64,000 nucleotides of DNA. Source: JBHOQS01 sp042408875 (GTDB taxonomy: Bacteria > Chloroflexota > UBA11872 > JBHOQS01). Numbering within the stretch: the stretch's first letter is position 1; each line of letters opens with the position of its first letter. The DNA is taken from assembly GCA_042408875.1 (NCBI GenBank), contig JBHOQS010000011.1, forward strand, positions 7,748 through 71,747, written 5' to 3'. Under the pieces are notes generated by a model. It was not told where the DNA came from. It was given only the letters and a program-made list of their open reading frames with translations, and ran no database searches. Position numbers and translations under genes: made by a program. Shown piece by piece: positions 51,747-59,911 of the stretch.

Positions 51747-53156
51747 TTATTCGGGCGTCGGTGCTGCAGCCTCCACCGGCCGCAGGTCAAGCATGGCGTA
51801 GATCGTACGCAGCAGCTGCCGCAGGACCGCCGGTGGCCGGCCACCGGCATCGACTATAGAGCAGGGAAACTGCACGCGGGCGCACTCTACCGCAGGGTTC
51901 ACCCTCCGGCCCGCGTCGGCAGCCAGCAGTAGGAGTTCACCTGGCTGCTGGCAGGCATCCAGCGCGTAGGCCTCGCGCACGAAGCGCAAGCCGGTGCCTT
52001 CCTGCTTGTAGACGCCGCACCGTACGTCCGCGCACACCTGGGCCGTCTGCCCACACAGGTTATGCAGGATCGCTTGCGCTCCGTGGAGCGGCCGCCGAAG
52101 CTCGTGGTTGAGCGCCGGAACGTCGAGCGTATACGGTACTCCCGCTAGCTCGGTGATGTGCAGGAGCAGCAGCGGGAGCTGGCCATGCAGAAGCTGGAGC
52201 CTGGTGTACAGGGGAACCGAGGCAACCAGACGCGGGTTGCACTCCACAACGTACACGCGCCGGTCGTCCTGTCCCACCACGAAGTCAAGCCCGAAGATAC
52301 CCCGGTAGCCATGCCGGCTCAGGTACAGGCCGATCCGCTCGGTGGCATCGTAGACCTGCGCCAGCACGGCGTGCTCCAGCCCGTCGATGCCCCAGTCGTT
52401 GCCACAGGCGCCGAGCGGGTAGACGGTGCATTCCGGCAGGCCAGTGAGCTGGTAGAACGGCGCGCTGGACACAACGCCGGACCGCGTGACGCAGGCGTTG
52501 ATCGTGAGTGTCTCGCCGCGGATATACCGGGCCACACGGCCGCGACGGCCGGCGTGCTGCGCCAGCGCGGCGCGCAGCGCGGCGCGATCGTGCACGAGAT
52601 ACGTATGGTTACCACCGAAGCCCCGCGGAAGCTGGATGACCAGCGGCAGGCCGTGCCGCCGCGCCAGCGCATCCGCCTGCTCCGGGGCGAACTCCAGCTC
52701 CTCGCCCGGCGGCGCGCGCAGCCCCAGCGCATCCAGCACCTGCCGGAAGTGGAGCTTGTGCTCCATCTGGCGGGCGAGCAGCGGGGGCGGCCCCAGCACC
52801 CGCCAGCCCTTCCGGCGGCACAGTTGCTCCATCTGGTGCGACGTTTTAAAAAACAGGAGCTGTGGCTGCCCCAGGCTGTCCAGGAACGTCTGCGTGCGAG
52901 GATGCTCCAGCAACTGTTCGGTCGAGCGGAAGAGCACGTTCTTCCGGCCCATCTCCTGTTCCAGGCAGAAGACCCGTACTCCGGCTGCTTGCAGATAGCG
53001 CACCACATCGGTCTCGTCGATGCAGGCGATGCTGTAGCCAGGCAGCAGGTGCTCGAGCCCAACACCGTGGTTCACGTCGTTGGAGACGTACACCACCGGC
53101 CCGGGCAGGTGGCGGACTAATGTATCGACGAGCGCGGCGTGATCAGGCAACGTCAT
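51747..53156 (-). CDS. ATP-grasp ligase, last gene of the sugar operon
   Basis: The 469-residue protein has an N-terminal pre-ATP-grasp domain (VVYVSNDVNHGVGLEHLLPG), the ATP-binding glycine-rich loop in VIQLPRGFGGNHTYLVHDR, and the metal-binding C-terminal part GIFGLDFVVGQDDRRVYVVE followed by CNPRLVASVP. Such enzymes join a carboxylate to an amine or thiol. It overlaps the WecA-like gene by 14 bp. In this operon it might add an amino acid to a sugar or make a peptide-like precursor; that is inference. Confidence 0.8.
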   Translation of the reverse strand: MTLPDHAALVDTLVRHLPGPVVYVSNDVNHGVGLEHLLPGYSIACIDETDVVRYLQAAGVRVFCLEQEMGRKNVLFRSTEQLLEHPRTQTFLDSLGQPQLLFFKTSHQMEQLCRRKGWRVLGPPPLLARQMEHKLHFRQVLDALGLRAPPGEELEFAPEQADALARRHGLPLVIQLPRGFGGNHTYLVHDRAALRAALAQHAGRRGRVARYIRGETLTINACVTRSGVVSSAPFYQLTGLPECTVYPLGACGNDWGIDGLEHAVLAQVYDATERIGLYLSRHGYRGIFGLDFVVGQDDRRVYVVECNPRLVASVPLYTRLQLLHGQLPLLLLHITELAGVPYTLDVPALNHELRRPLHGAQAILHNLCGQTAQVCADVRCGVYKQEGTGLRFVREAYALDACQQPGELLLLAADAGRRVNPAVECARVQFPCSIVDAGGRPPAVLRQLLRTIYAMLDLRPVEAAAPTPE

Positions 53157-54240
53157 GGGTTCCCCGGACCGGCAATTCGGCAGGAGCGGGCCGTGCCGCC
53201 GCGCTGCGAGCGCGCAGGGCCAGCCCGACCACCAAGCCGGTGGAGACCAGCACCAGCGCCGTCAGCCCCGCGAGCTTCTGGGCGCCCTGGAGCGTCAGCG
53301 CCAGCAGGCCGAAGCCAAGGCAGAGGCCGTAGAGCAGCAGCACGGTCTTGCGCACCGACATGCCGACGGCCAGCAGGCGGTGGGGGAGATGGGCGTTGTC
53401 GCCGCCGCGGGCCGGGTTGCGCCCTCGCAGGGTGCGGTAGAGGATCACCCAGGCCGTGTCGAGGATAGGCACCCCCAGCACCATGAGGGCGGTAGCGATC
53501 TTGGCCCCGCCGATGATCGACAGCACAGCTAGCGTATAGCCCAGGAACACCGAGCCACAGGTGCCCATGAAGAGCCTGGCGCGGTAGAAATTGTGCGGCA
53601 GAAAGCCGACACACACCCCAGCGAGGATGAGCGGCAGCACCGCCACGCTGTGCTGCCCTAGCCGCATGCTCAGCGCGAAGAGCACCAGCGCCGCGATCGC
53701 CGACACCCCAGCTGCCAGGCCGTCCATCGTGTCGATCCAGTTCAGCGTGTTGACCATCCCGGCCACCCAGAAGATAGTGAACGGGACGGCCACCCACACC
53801 GGCAGCGGGATCGTCCCCGGAAACGGCCGTGGCCCGAAGGGATTGGCCACGCTGTCGATCATGGCCCCGCAGAGGACGGCGGTTACGCCCAGCCCGAGGT
53901 GCCATAGCAACTGCGGTGCCGGTCCCAGACGTCGCGCATCGTCTACCAGCGCGAGTGGCACGGTAACGAGGATGCCGAGGGCCAGGCCGCCGAGCTTGGC
54001 TGCATGCCCGCCTGGCACCTCACCGGTGAGCAGCCAGGCCAGCCCGACCGTGGCCAGGAACGCCATGGCCATGCCGTAGCCGCCAGTGCGCGGGACGGGA
54101 TGGGTCTGCACCTCACCAGGGCGCGGGCGGTCGATCATCCCAGCGCGCGCCCCCAGCCGCCCGGTGAGCGGCGCCAACAGGAAGCCCAGCGCCGCAGCCA
54201 AGACGAACCAGAGTGGCAGGCTGGCTGGCAGATCGAGCAT
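53143..54240 (-). CDS. WecA/MraY-family polyprenyl-phosphate sugar-1-P transferase with altered motif
   Basis: The 365-residue protein has about 10 membrane helices and the family motifs LVDDARRLGP (Asp100-Asp101), NTLNWIDTMDGLAAG (164-178) and the late His motif HLPHRLL. The motif normally MGDSGS/MGDTGS reads MGTCGS, with Thr227 where the Mg-binding Asp is expected. Such enzymes start glycan chains on undecaprenyl phosphate. The exchange may abolish or change activity. It starts 16 bp after the CapD-like gene. Confidence 0.82.
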   Translation of the reverse strand: MLDLPASLPLWFVLAAALGFLLAPLTGRLGARAGMIDRPRPGEVQTHPVPRTGGYGMAMAFLATVGLAWLLTGEVPGGHAAKLGGLALGILVTVPLALVDDARRLGPAPQLLWHLGLGVTAVLCGAMIDSVANPFGPRPFPGTIPLPVWVAVPFTIFWVAGMVNTLNWIDTMDGLAAGVSAIAALVLFALSMRLGQHSVAVLPLILAGVCVGFLPHNFYRARLFMGTCGSVFLGYTLAVLSIIGGAKIATALMVLGVPILDTAWVILYRTLRGRNPARGGDNAHLPHRLLAVGMSVRKTVLLLYGLCLGFGLLALTLQGAQKLAGLTALVLVSTGLVVGLALRARSAAARPAPAELPVRGTHDVA

Positions 54241-54256
54241 GGCGGGTCACCTGCTC

Positions 54257-55429
54257 TCACACCGAAGAAGCAGTACACGCCTGCGCGAGAGCGTGGTTCG
54301 CCAGCGTCACCAATGTGGCGACCTGCGACCGCAGCGCGGCGGCTGCACCTTCGCAGGCAAGCGTCTCCAGCGCCTCAAGCTCCATGGCCCAGCGTGTCCA
54401 CGGCAGGCCCGCGCCCGCACAGGCCAGTCGCTGCACCCACGGCTGCGCGAGCTCCGGCACGTCTATAAGGGCTGGCGTTTCGAAGGGGTAGCGCAGCTCT
54501 TCAAACGGCTTTTCGCCGGGCCGCGGCCCAGTGATACGCTGCGGTGGCTCGCCCGCATGGCCGGCGAGCCGCCACAGCCGCCGCCCGATCTCGACCACAG
54601 GCAACGGCTCACCCAGGTCCGGAGTAACAAGCCCGTGGAGTTGCGGAGAGCTCGCCGCTAGCAGCAGAAGCGTGACCGCTTCGTCCATGGTCATCCAATA
54701 GCGCGTCATCTGCGGATCGGTAATCGTCAGCGGGTCTCCCGCAGCGATCTGTCGGGCGAACGTCTGCAGCACGCTCCCCTGTGTGCCCAGCACGTTCACA
54801 AAGCGGACCACCGCGATGCGCAGCGTTGACTCGCTCTCCAGGGCCAGCAGCGCTGCCTCAGCCAGCCGCTTGGTCATGCCGTAGGTGCTGGGCGGATTCA
54901 CCGCCTTATCGGTTGATGGGAACACCAGCGCGCTAGCGCCGAGCTCGGCGGCCAGACGGGCCAGCTGCGCTGTGGCGAGCACGTTCACTGTGACTGCCTC
55001 ATCCGGCTCCAGCTCAGCCAGCGGCACATGCTTGCGCGCCGCCAGATGCAGGATCACCTCCGGTCTGGCCTGTCGCAGCACGCGCCCGAGCTTGCCCACC
55101 GCGCGCAGGTCTGCCAGTACATAGTGCACTGCCGCGCGCCGGCCCGGCAGACGATCGAGGCGCTGCTGGAGATCGAACAGCGAGTCCTCGTGATGGTCGA
55201 GCAGCGTGAGCTCGAGTGCCGGGAGCGTGCACAGGCGCGCCGCCAGTGCCGTGCCGATCGAGCCGGCCGCGCCAGTGATCAGCACGCGCCGCCCGGCGAG
55301 GTGATCCTCGAGCAGCGCGGCCAGGCCCGGTACAGCTCGCAGCGGCCGCCCCAACAACGCTGCCAGGCCGTCCGGGCCGAGCCTGTCCAGATCCAGGCCT
55401 GCCGGGGTCAAGGCGTCGCGCAGGCTCAT
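54257..55429 (-). CDS. CapD-like nucleotide-sugar 4,6-dehydratase/epimerase
   Basis: The 390-residue soluble SDR enzyme has VLITGAAGSIGTALAARLC, ILHLAARKHVPLAELEPDEA, the CapD signature FPSTDKAVNPPSTYGMTKRL with the Tyr/Lys catalytic pair, VRFVNVLGTQGSVLQTFARQ and GPRPGEKPFEELRYPFE. Related proteins act on UDP-GlcNAc. An N-terminal 45-residue extension replaces the membrane part of full CapD. Its start overlaps the TIM-barrel gene by 4 bp. Confidence 0.87.
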   Translation of the reverse strand: MSLRDALTPAGLDLDRLGPDGLAALLGRPLRAVPGLAALLEDHLAGRRVLITGAAGSIGTALAARLCTLPALELTLLDHHEDSLFDLQQRLDRLPGRRAAVHYVLADLRAVGKLGRVLRQARPEVILHLAARKHVPLAELEPDEAVTVNVLATAQLARLAAELGASALVFPSTDKAVNPPSTYGMTKRLAEAALLALESESTLRIAVVRFVNVLGTQGSVLQTFARQIAAGDPLTITDPQMTRYWMTMDEAVTLLLLAASSPQLHGLVTPDLGEPLPVVEIGRRLWRLAGHAGEPPQRITGPRPGEKPFEELRYPFETPALIDVPELAQPWVQRLACAGAGLPWTRWAMELEALETLACEGAAAALRSQVATLVTLANHALAQACTASSV

Positions 55430-56358
55430 GGTACCCCCACCGCAGAGCCGGACAGTGCGCGGCGGATCGCCCGCGCGCCCGCGCGCATGTGCGGGCAGCG
55501 CGCCGGGTCCGGCTCTAGGATCTCGGGAACAATGCTCTGCACAATCTGTGCGAGCCGCCGCACGATCGGGTCCAAGTCGATATCACCGCGGTCATAGGGC
55601 AGCCCTTCGCCCATCAGGCCGGTGGCGTTCGACACATGGGCGTGCGCGAGCCACGGCACGAGCAGTTCGAGGTAGCCGGCCAGGTCGAGCTGCTCGCCGG
55701 CGTCCTGGTAGTAGCGTACTGCCGCGGCCAGGCATGCGTCGCTCTCGCCGGCCGGCCAGGCCAGCATGTTCACATAAAGCTGGGCGTGCGAGGTATCCAC
55801 GGTGCAGCGCAGGCCTGGCACCGCGCACAGCAGCGCGCACATATCGCGAGCTGTCACACCCAACGCACTAGCCATCACGCGGCGCTCGCGCTGCTGGGCC
55901 ACCGGCGGAATATTCTCGATCGTCGGCACGAGTCCGGCATCCTGGCAGAGCTCCTGGTAGAACCGCAGCAGTGGCAGGCTGGCTTCCAGGGCGCGCTGGC
56001 GGGCCTCCTCGCCGAGGAGCGCCGGAGACTCGAGCGGAGCGACCGCATGGATGACCGCGGCCGTAGCCCCCAACCGGCGGCCGGCCTGGACGAGCCTTCG
56101 CACCGTCTCGCGGTTCGCCGGAGTATCCTCCGCAATAGAGAAGAAGCGCCCATCCAGCGAGCGTAGCGGCCCCTCGACGACGTAGTATAACCCCTCAGGT
56201 GGCCGCGCCACGGCGAAGGCTGCCTCCAGGCGCGCAAGCCAGTCCTCGCCGCCGAGATCAGCGGCGTCCATGTAGAGCTCAAGCCCATCGAATGGCTCTG
56301 GCCGAAACCGATCGGCGAGCTGCTCGGCTGTCGGGCGCGCCTTGAGCAGGATCTTCAT
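55426..56358 (-). CDS. xylose-isomerase-like TIM-barrel enzyme
   Basis: The 310-residue AP-endonuclease-2 fold protein has FDGLELYMDAADLGGEDW, ATAAVIHAVAPLES, LVPTIENIPPVAQQRER (likely metal Glu), LRCTVDTSHAQLYVNML (Asp/His) and LAHAHVSNATGLMGEGLPYD. These enzymes isomerise or epimerise sugars with divalent metals. It sits within the sugar operon, which suggests a free or phosphorylated sugar substrate. Confidence 0.78.
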   Translation of the reverse strand: MKILLKARPTAEQLADRFRPEPFDGLELYMDAADLGGEDWLARLEAAFAVARPPEGLYYVVEGPLRSLDGRFFSIAEDTPANRETVRRLVQAGRRLGATAAVIHAVAPLESPALLGEEARQRALEASLPLLRFYQELCQDAGLVPTIENIPPVAQQRERRVMASALGVTARDMCALLCAVPGLRCTVDTSHAQLYVNMLAWPAGESDACLAAAVRYYQDAGEQLDLAGYLELLVPWLAHAHVSNATGLMGEGLPYDRGDIDLDPIVRRLAQIVQSIVPEILEPDPARCPHMRAGARAIRRALSGSAVGVP

Positions 56359-56421
56359 AATAATTAAGTGCTCCTGACCGCTCGCGCAGTGCGCCGGAGC
56401 CGCGGCCGCCGCGAGCGGCTG

Positions 56422-57327
56422 CTATCCACCATCGCGCGCGTGCTCCCGGCACCAGGCCACGAACTCTGCCAGGCCTTCGCGCAACGACACGCGCGGCGCG
56501 TAGCCCAGCAAGCGTCGTGCCCGGCTGATATCGGCCACCCAGGAGGACGCCGGACCGAGGCTGTCGCTCCACTGCACAGGCACGGACACCCCCGTGACCT
56601 CCACCACCACGCGAGCGAGCTCTTCGAACGTTGTGCCGCGTCCGGTCGCAACGTTGAACGTCTGGCCAGCCGCTTCAGCGCGCTCCAGCGCCAGCATGAT
56701 GCCCTGGACAGCATCGGCCACGTACGTAAAGTCGCGCGCCCCCTGGCCGCCCACCAGCAGGGGCAGCCCGGCCAGCGCCCGGTGCACGAAGATTGACACG
56801 ACACCGCTCGAGCCGGCGGTGATGCGCTGGCCTGGCCCGTAGACCGAGAAGAAGCGCAGGATCGTGGCCGGCAGCCTGTAGAGGGCATTATACATGCGCA
56901 CCCATTGCTCAGCCACGAGCTTGGAGTACGCATACGGCTCTGTCGGATTGAGGGGCGCGTCCTCCGCCACCGGTGCAGGACTAGAGGCGTAGAGGCGCTG
57001 CGTCGAAGCCAGGATGAAGCGCGCTCCGGTGCGCCGGGCGCCCTCCAGCAGGTGCAGCGTCCCGCCCGCGTTCGTCGCGGCGTAGGCGTAGGGCTGCTGC
57101 AGCGACGCGCCGGCATCGGAGAGCGCGGCCAGGTGGACGACGGCGTCGTGCCCGCTGACGAGCTCCATACACGCCGGGTCACGCACGTCGGCGGCAACCC
57201 AGCGCGCCTGGCCGAGCGGCCCGGGATCAGTGCGGCTCACCGCTGTGACGCGATGTCCTGCTGCTGCTAGGGCGCGCACCGTATGCCGTCCGATGAAGCC
57301 CCCGGCGCCGGTGACGACGACGTTCAC
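56422..57327 (-). CDS. NAD-dependent sugar epimerase/dehydratase
   Basis: The 301-residue extended SDR has VVVTGAGGFIGRHTVRALAA, VVHLAALSDAGASLQQPYAY, FILASTQRLYASS, the catalytic YAYSKLVAEQWVR, ILRFFSVYGPGQRITAG and FNVATGRGTTFEEL. It resembles UDP-glucose 4-epimerase relatives. It overlaps the preceding epimerase gene by 4 bp. A 63 bp gap separates it from the TIM-barrel gene. Confidence 0.88.
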   Translation of the reverse strand: MNVVVTGAGGFIGRHTVRALAAAGHRVTAVSRTDPGPLGQARWVAADVRDPACMELVSGHDAVVHLAALSDAGASLQQPYAYAATNAGGTLHLLEGARRTGARFILASTQRLYASSPAPVAEDAPLNPTEPYAYSKLVAEQWVRMYNALYRLPATILRFFSVYGPGQRITAGSSGVVSIFVHRALAGLPLLVGGQGARDFTYVADAVQGIMLALERAEAAGQTFNVATGRGTTFEELARVVVEVTGVSVPVQWSDSLGPASSWVADISRARRLLGYAPRVSLREGLAEFVAWCREHARDGG

Positions 57328-58313
57328 GTCAGGCGCCTCCCTCGCGCGAGGAACGTAAGGTAGTACTGTACTAGTTCTGCTGCGCTCTCGGCGACCCTGC
57401 GTCGAAGGAACGTTGCCGGGATGACGCTCGAGCGCACCGCTGGCCGCTCCCTGCCATCGTCGGGCATGGCCCCTGCAACATGCACTTCCAGGCCGTGCGC
57501 GGCGCCTGCTGCGCGCACCGCCTCGGCCACCTCGGCGACCGTGAGCACTTCACAGGGCGTCACAACTGTGCGGTGGCCGAGGGGAGCTGGTTGCCCAGCC
57601 AGCCAGGCCAGCGCTGCCGCAGCGTCGCGGACGTGCAGGAAGCCCTGAAAGCACCCGGCCGCGCCCGGATGCACGCGCACGAGCTCGCCGCTCACCGCCT
57701 GGGCGCAGAACCGATTCAGCACGGTCTGGAACCGCGCATCTCGCTTCATCACTGGGCTCACGCCGTGTAAGATAGGCAGGCGCACTGACCATGCCGGCAG
57801 CCCGGAGCGCTGCGCGTACATCTCCAAGAGCTTCTCCACGTAGACCTTCGAGAGATGCGAGAGGTCCGTGCACAATCCGTACGGAGACGCATCCTCTACG
57901 TCGGCGGTCAGGCACGGGCCGCACACCTTGAGCGAGCTGCCGAAGATGATCGGCGGCCCCTCGCCCGGCCGCGCCGCAAGTACATCGATAAGCATATCCA
58001 ATAGAACACGTGGCCCTCTCAGGTTGAGTTCCTCAGTCTCGTTGGGATGCTCCGCAGCATAGGCTGCGCTCGCCTGCCCCGCCAGCAGGAACACCGCCTC
58101 GAGCGCAGGGCACAGCTCCAGTGCACGCTGACACGCCGCCGGATCCCGCATGTCCCCGTGCACCAGCGTGAGGCCGCGCTGCTGCAGGTCCGCCAGTGCG
58201 GCCGGATCGGTGGAGAAGCCGTTCTCCAGCGCGACGACTTGGCCGCCCTGCTCCAGCAGCAACGCGGCCAGCGACGCGCCGAGATAGCCGGCCCCGACAA
58301 TCAACACGGCCAT
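57324..58313 (-). CDS. NAD-dependent epimerase/dehydratase, first gene of the sugar operon
   Basis: The 329-residue extended SDR has VLIVGAGYLGASLAALLLEQ, LTLVHGDMRDPAACQRALEL, VFLLAGQASAAYAAEHPNET, IIFGSSLKVCGP and SHLSKVYVEKLLEMYAQ; here SKVYVEK stands where YxxxK is expected, so the catalytic Tyr is not in the usual form. It opens the minus-strand six-gene cluster. The 180 bp gap to the response regulator shows no clear promoter. Confidence 0.8.
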   Translation of the reverse strand: MAVLIVGAGYLGASLAALLLEQGGQVVALENGFSTDPAALADLQQRGLTLVHGDMRDPAACQRALELCPALEAVFLLAGQASAAYAAEHPNETEELNLRGPRVLLDMLIDVLAARPGEGPPIIFGSSLKVCGPCLTADVEDASPYGLCTDLSHLSKVYVEKLLEMYAQRSGLPAWSVRLPILHGVSPVMKRDARFQTVLNRFCAQAVSGELVRVHPGAAGCFQGFLHVRDAAAALAWLAGQPAPLGHRTVVTPCEVLTVAEVAEAVRAAGAAHGLEVHVAGAMPDDGRERPAVRSSVIPATFLRRRVAESAAELVQYYLTFLARGRRLT

Positions 58314-58492
58314 GCTGAACTTTGACGCCTCAGTCTATTTGGGCGCGCTGCCCCCTCTAGAGCAGCGCGCGCCTTCCACACATATCACACCAGCCGAGTG
58401 GCTGCCAAATGAGGCCGTCCGCCTAGCCGGCAACGGAGAGGGCAGCGGCTATGAGGTCATGGGGCGGAGAGGAACAAGCAAAGAGCCCGCTA

Positions 58493-59257
58493 TCAGGCGA
58501 TCAGGCCGAGGCGCAGCGCCAGGATTGCCGCGTGGGTGCGATCAGTCGCGCCCAGCTTGGCCATGATGTTTTGCACATGCTTCTTTACGGTCACCTCGGC
58601 TACCGACAGTTGTTCGGCGATCTCTTTGTTCGTGTACCCTTCTGCCATCAGGCGCAGTACCTCTCGCTCGCGCTCTGTCAGTTCTTCGGCCAGCATCAGC
58701 GCAGGCTCAGGCCGCTGCGGGCGTTCCAGCGCAGCGGGGGTCTGCGAGGCTGAGGCACGCAGCAGAGAGGCCTCGATGACGCAGCCGCCGCTCTTCGCGA
58801 CGTGGATCGTGTGCAGCAAGAGCGCCTCCGAGGCGTCTTTCAGCAGGAAGCCGGCCGCCCCTGCCTGGATCGCTTCGACGACCAGTGCATCGTCGTTATA
58901 GCCAGAGAGCAGTACGACCGCGATATCCGGATACGCTGCCTTGATCTGCCGGGTCACCTCGATGCCGTTCAGGCCGGGCAAGCGGACGTCAAGCAGGACG
59001 ATGTCCGGTTTCACCGTAGCGATCTTCTTGAGCGCGTCGTATCCGTCGCTGGCCTCAGCAACGACCGCGATCTGTGGATCAGTCTCTAGGATCGCCTTTA
59101 ACCCCTCACGGGCGATGGCATGGTCGTCTACGACCATGACACGCACCTGGCCTGAGTTCGGCTGTGCCGAACCCGACGGATCTACTGCACTCCCGGCCGC
59201 CTGTGTTCCCCGTGCTCCCTCTGGGGTCGGGGCGCCTGCAAAGGGTCCGACGCTCAT
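58493..59257 (-). CDS. NarL/FixJ-type response regulator
   Basis: The 254-residue protein has a 40-residue low-complexity leader, a receiver domain (VRVMVVDDHAIAREGLKAIL, phospho-Asp in IVLLDVRLPGLNG, Lys in GFLLKDASEALL) and a LuxR-type HTH (ELTEREREVLRLMAEGYTNK, EIAEQLSVAEVTVKKHVQNI). Start 59257 is chosen because GGAAGGTGAG lies about 6 bases upstream. It is divergent from a histidine kinase gene, its probable partner. Confidence 0.93.
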   Translation of the reverse strand: MSVGPFAGAPTPEGARGTQAAGSAVDPSGSAQPNSGQVRVMVVDDHAIAREGLKAILETDPQIAVVAEASDGYDALKKIATVKPDIVLLDVRLPGLNGIEVTRQIKAAYPDIAVVLLSGYNDDALVVEAIQAGAAGFLLKDASEALLLHTIHVAKSGGCVIEASLLRASASQTPAALERPQRPEPALMLAEELTEREREVLRLMAEGYTNKEIAEQLSVAEVTVKKHVQNIMAKLGATDRTHAAILALRLGLIA

Positions 59258-59515
59258 GCACTCACCTTCCACCATCCGGATGCAGCGGCAGGCGGCACCG
59301 GCCGCGCCGCGCCCGGCGCGGGGTACCACGGGGTTGCTGGTACCCATGCTGTATGGCGCGCGGGTGTACCAGTGGCATCCGCCCTCTCTATGGATGTGGC
59401 ACCCCTCTCCTACAGAATAGGCCTTCACGGATGGGAAGAAAATATCCACTCGTATGGCGATGTACTATCCGGATGGACCTTCCGGGCCGGGACCCCAAGA
59501 TGCATACTTCGCTTG

Positions 59516-59902
59516 TATAGATCTGATGTATAGACCTGATGGATAGATCTGATAGATCTGTGAGCGATAGATGCGAGATAGTTGGATAGATCAGAAGATA
59601 TGTAGGTAAGAACCAACACAGACGACAGAAGACCACGATGGCCGAACGCGGAGGAGGCGGTGTCTAGCGCGCCGCCTGTCGCCCGCCACAACTGCAGCCG
59701 TTACCGGTCCGTGATTCACGGGAGGACACCGCACAGCGCAGTGCTGGTCGAGCACAAGCGCTGCTACAAGCTATCGTTCAGCCGACCCGACCACCATCGC
59801 GCATCCACAGTTGAGCGTAAGCTGAGCGTAATAAGCGCTGCCTTCCAGAGACGTTCGCTTACTCTAACGCAAAGAACATAGACAAAGCGCATAGACAAAC
59901 GA
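59516..59902. repeat. cluster of short tandem repeats in the divergent 655-bp control region
   Basis: Between the response regulator and the kinase lie tatagatctgatg-type 13-bp units repeated three times (59516-59553), an 11-bp pair gttgagcgtaa/gctgagcgtaa (59810-59831) and a 13-bp pair catagacaaagcg/catagacaaacga (59877-59902). The last pair ends 9 bases before the kinase GTG. No gene is supported in 59258-59911; promoters for both directions must lie here but are not clear. Confidence 0.65.
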
Positions 59903-59911
59903 AAAGAAGTC

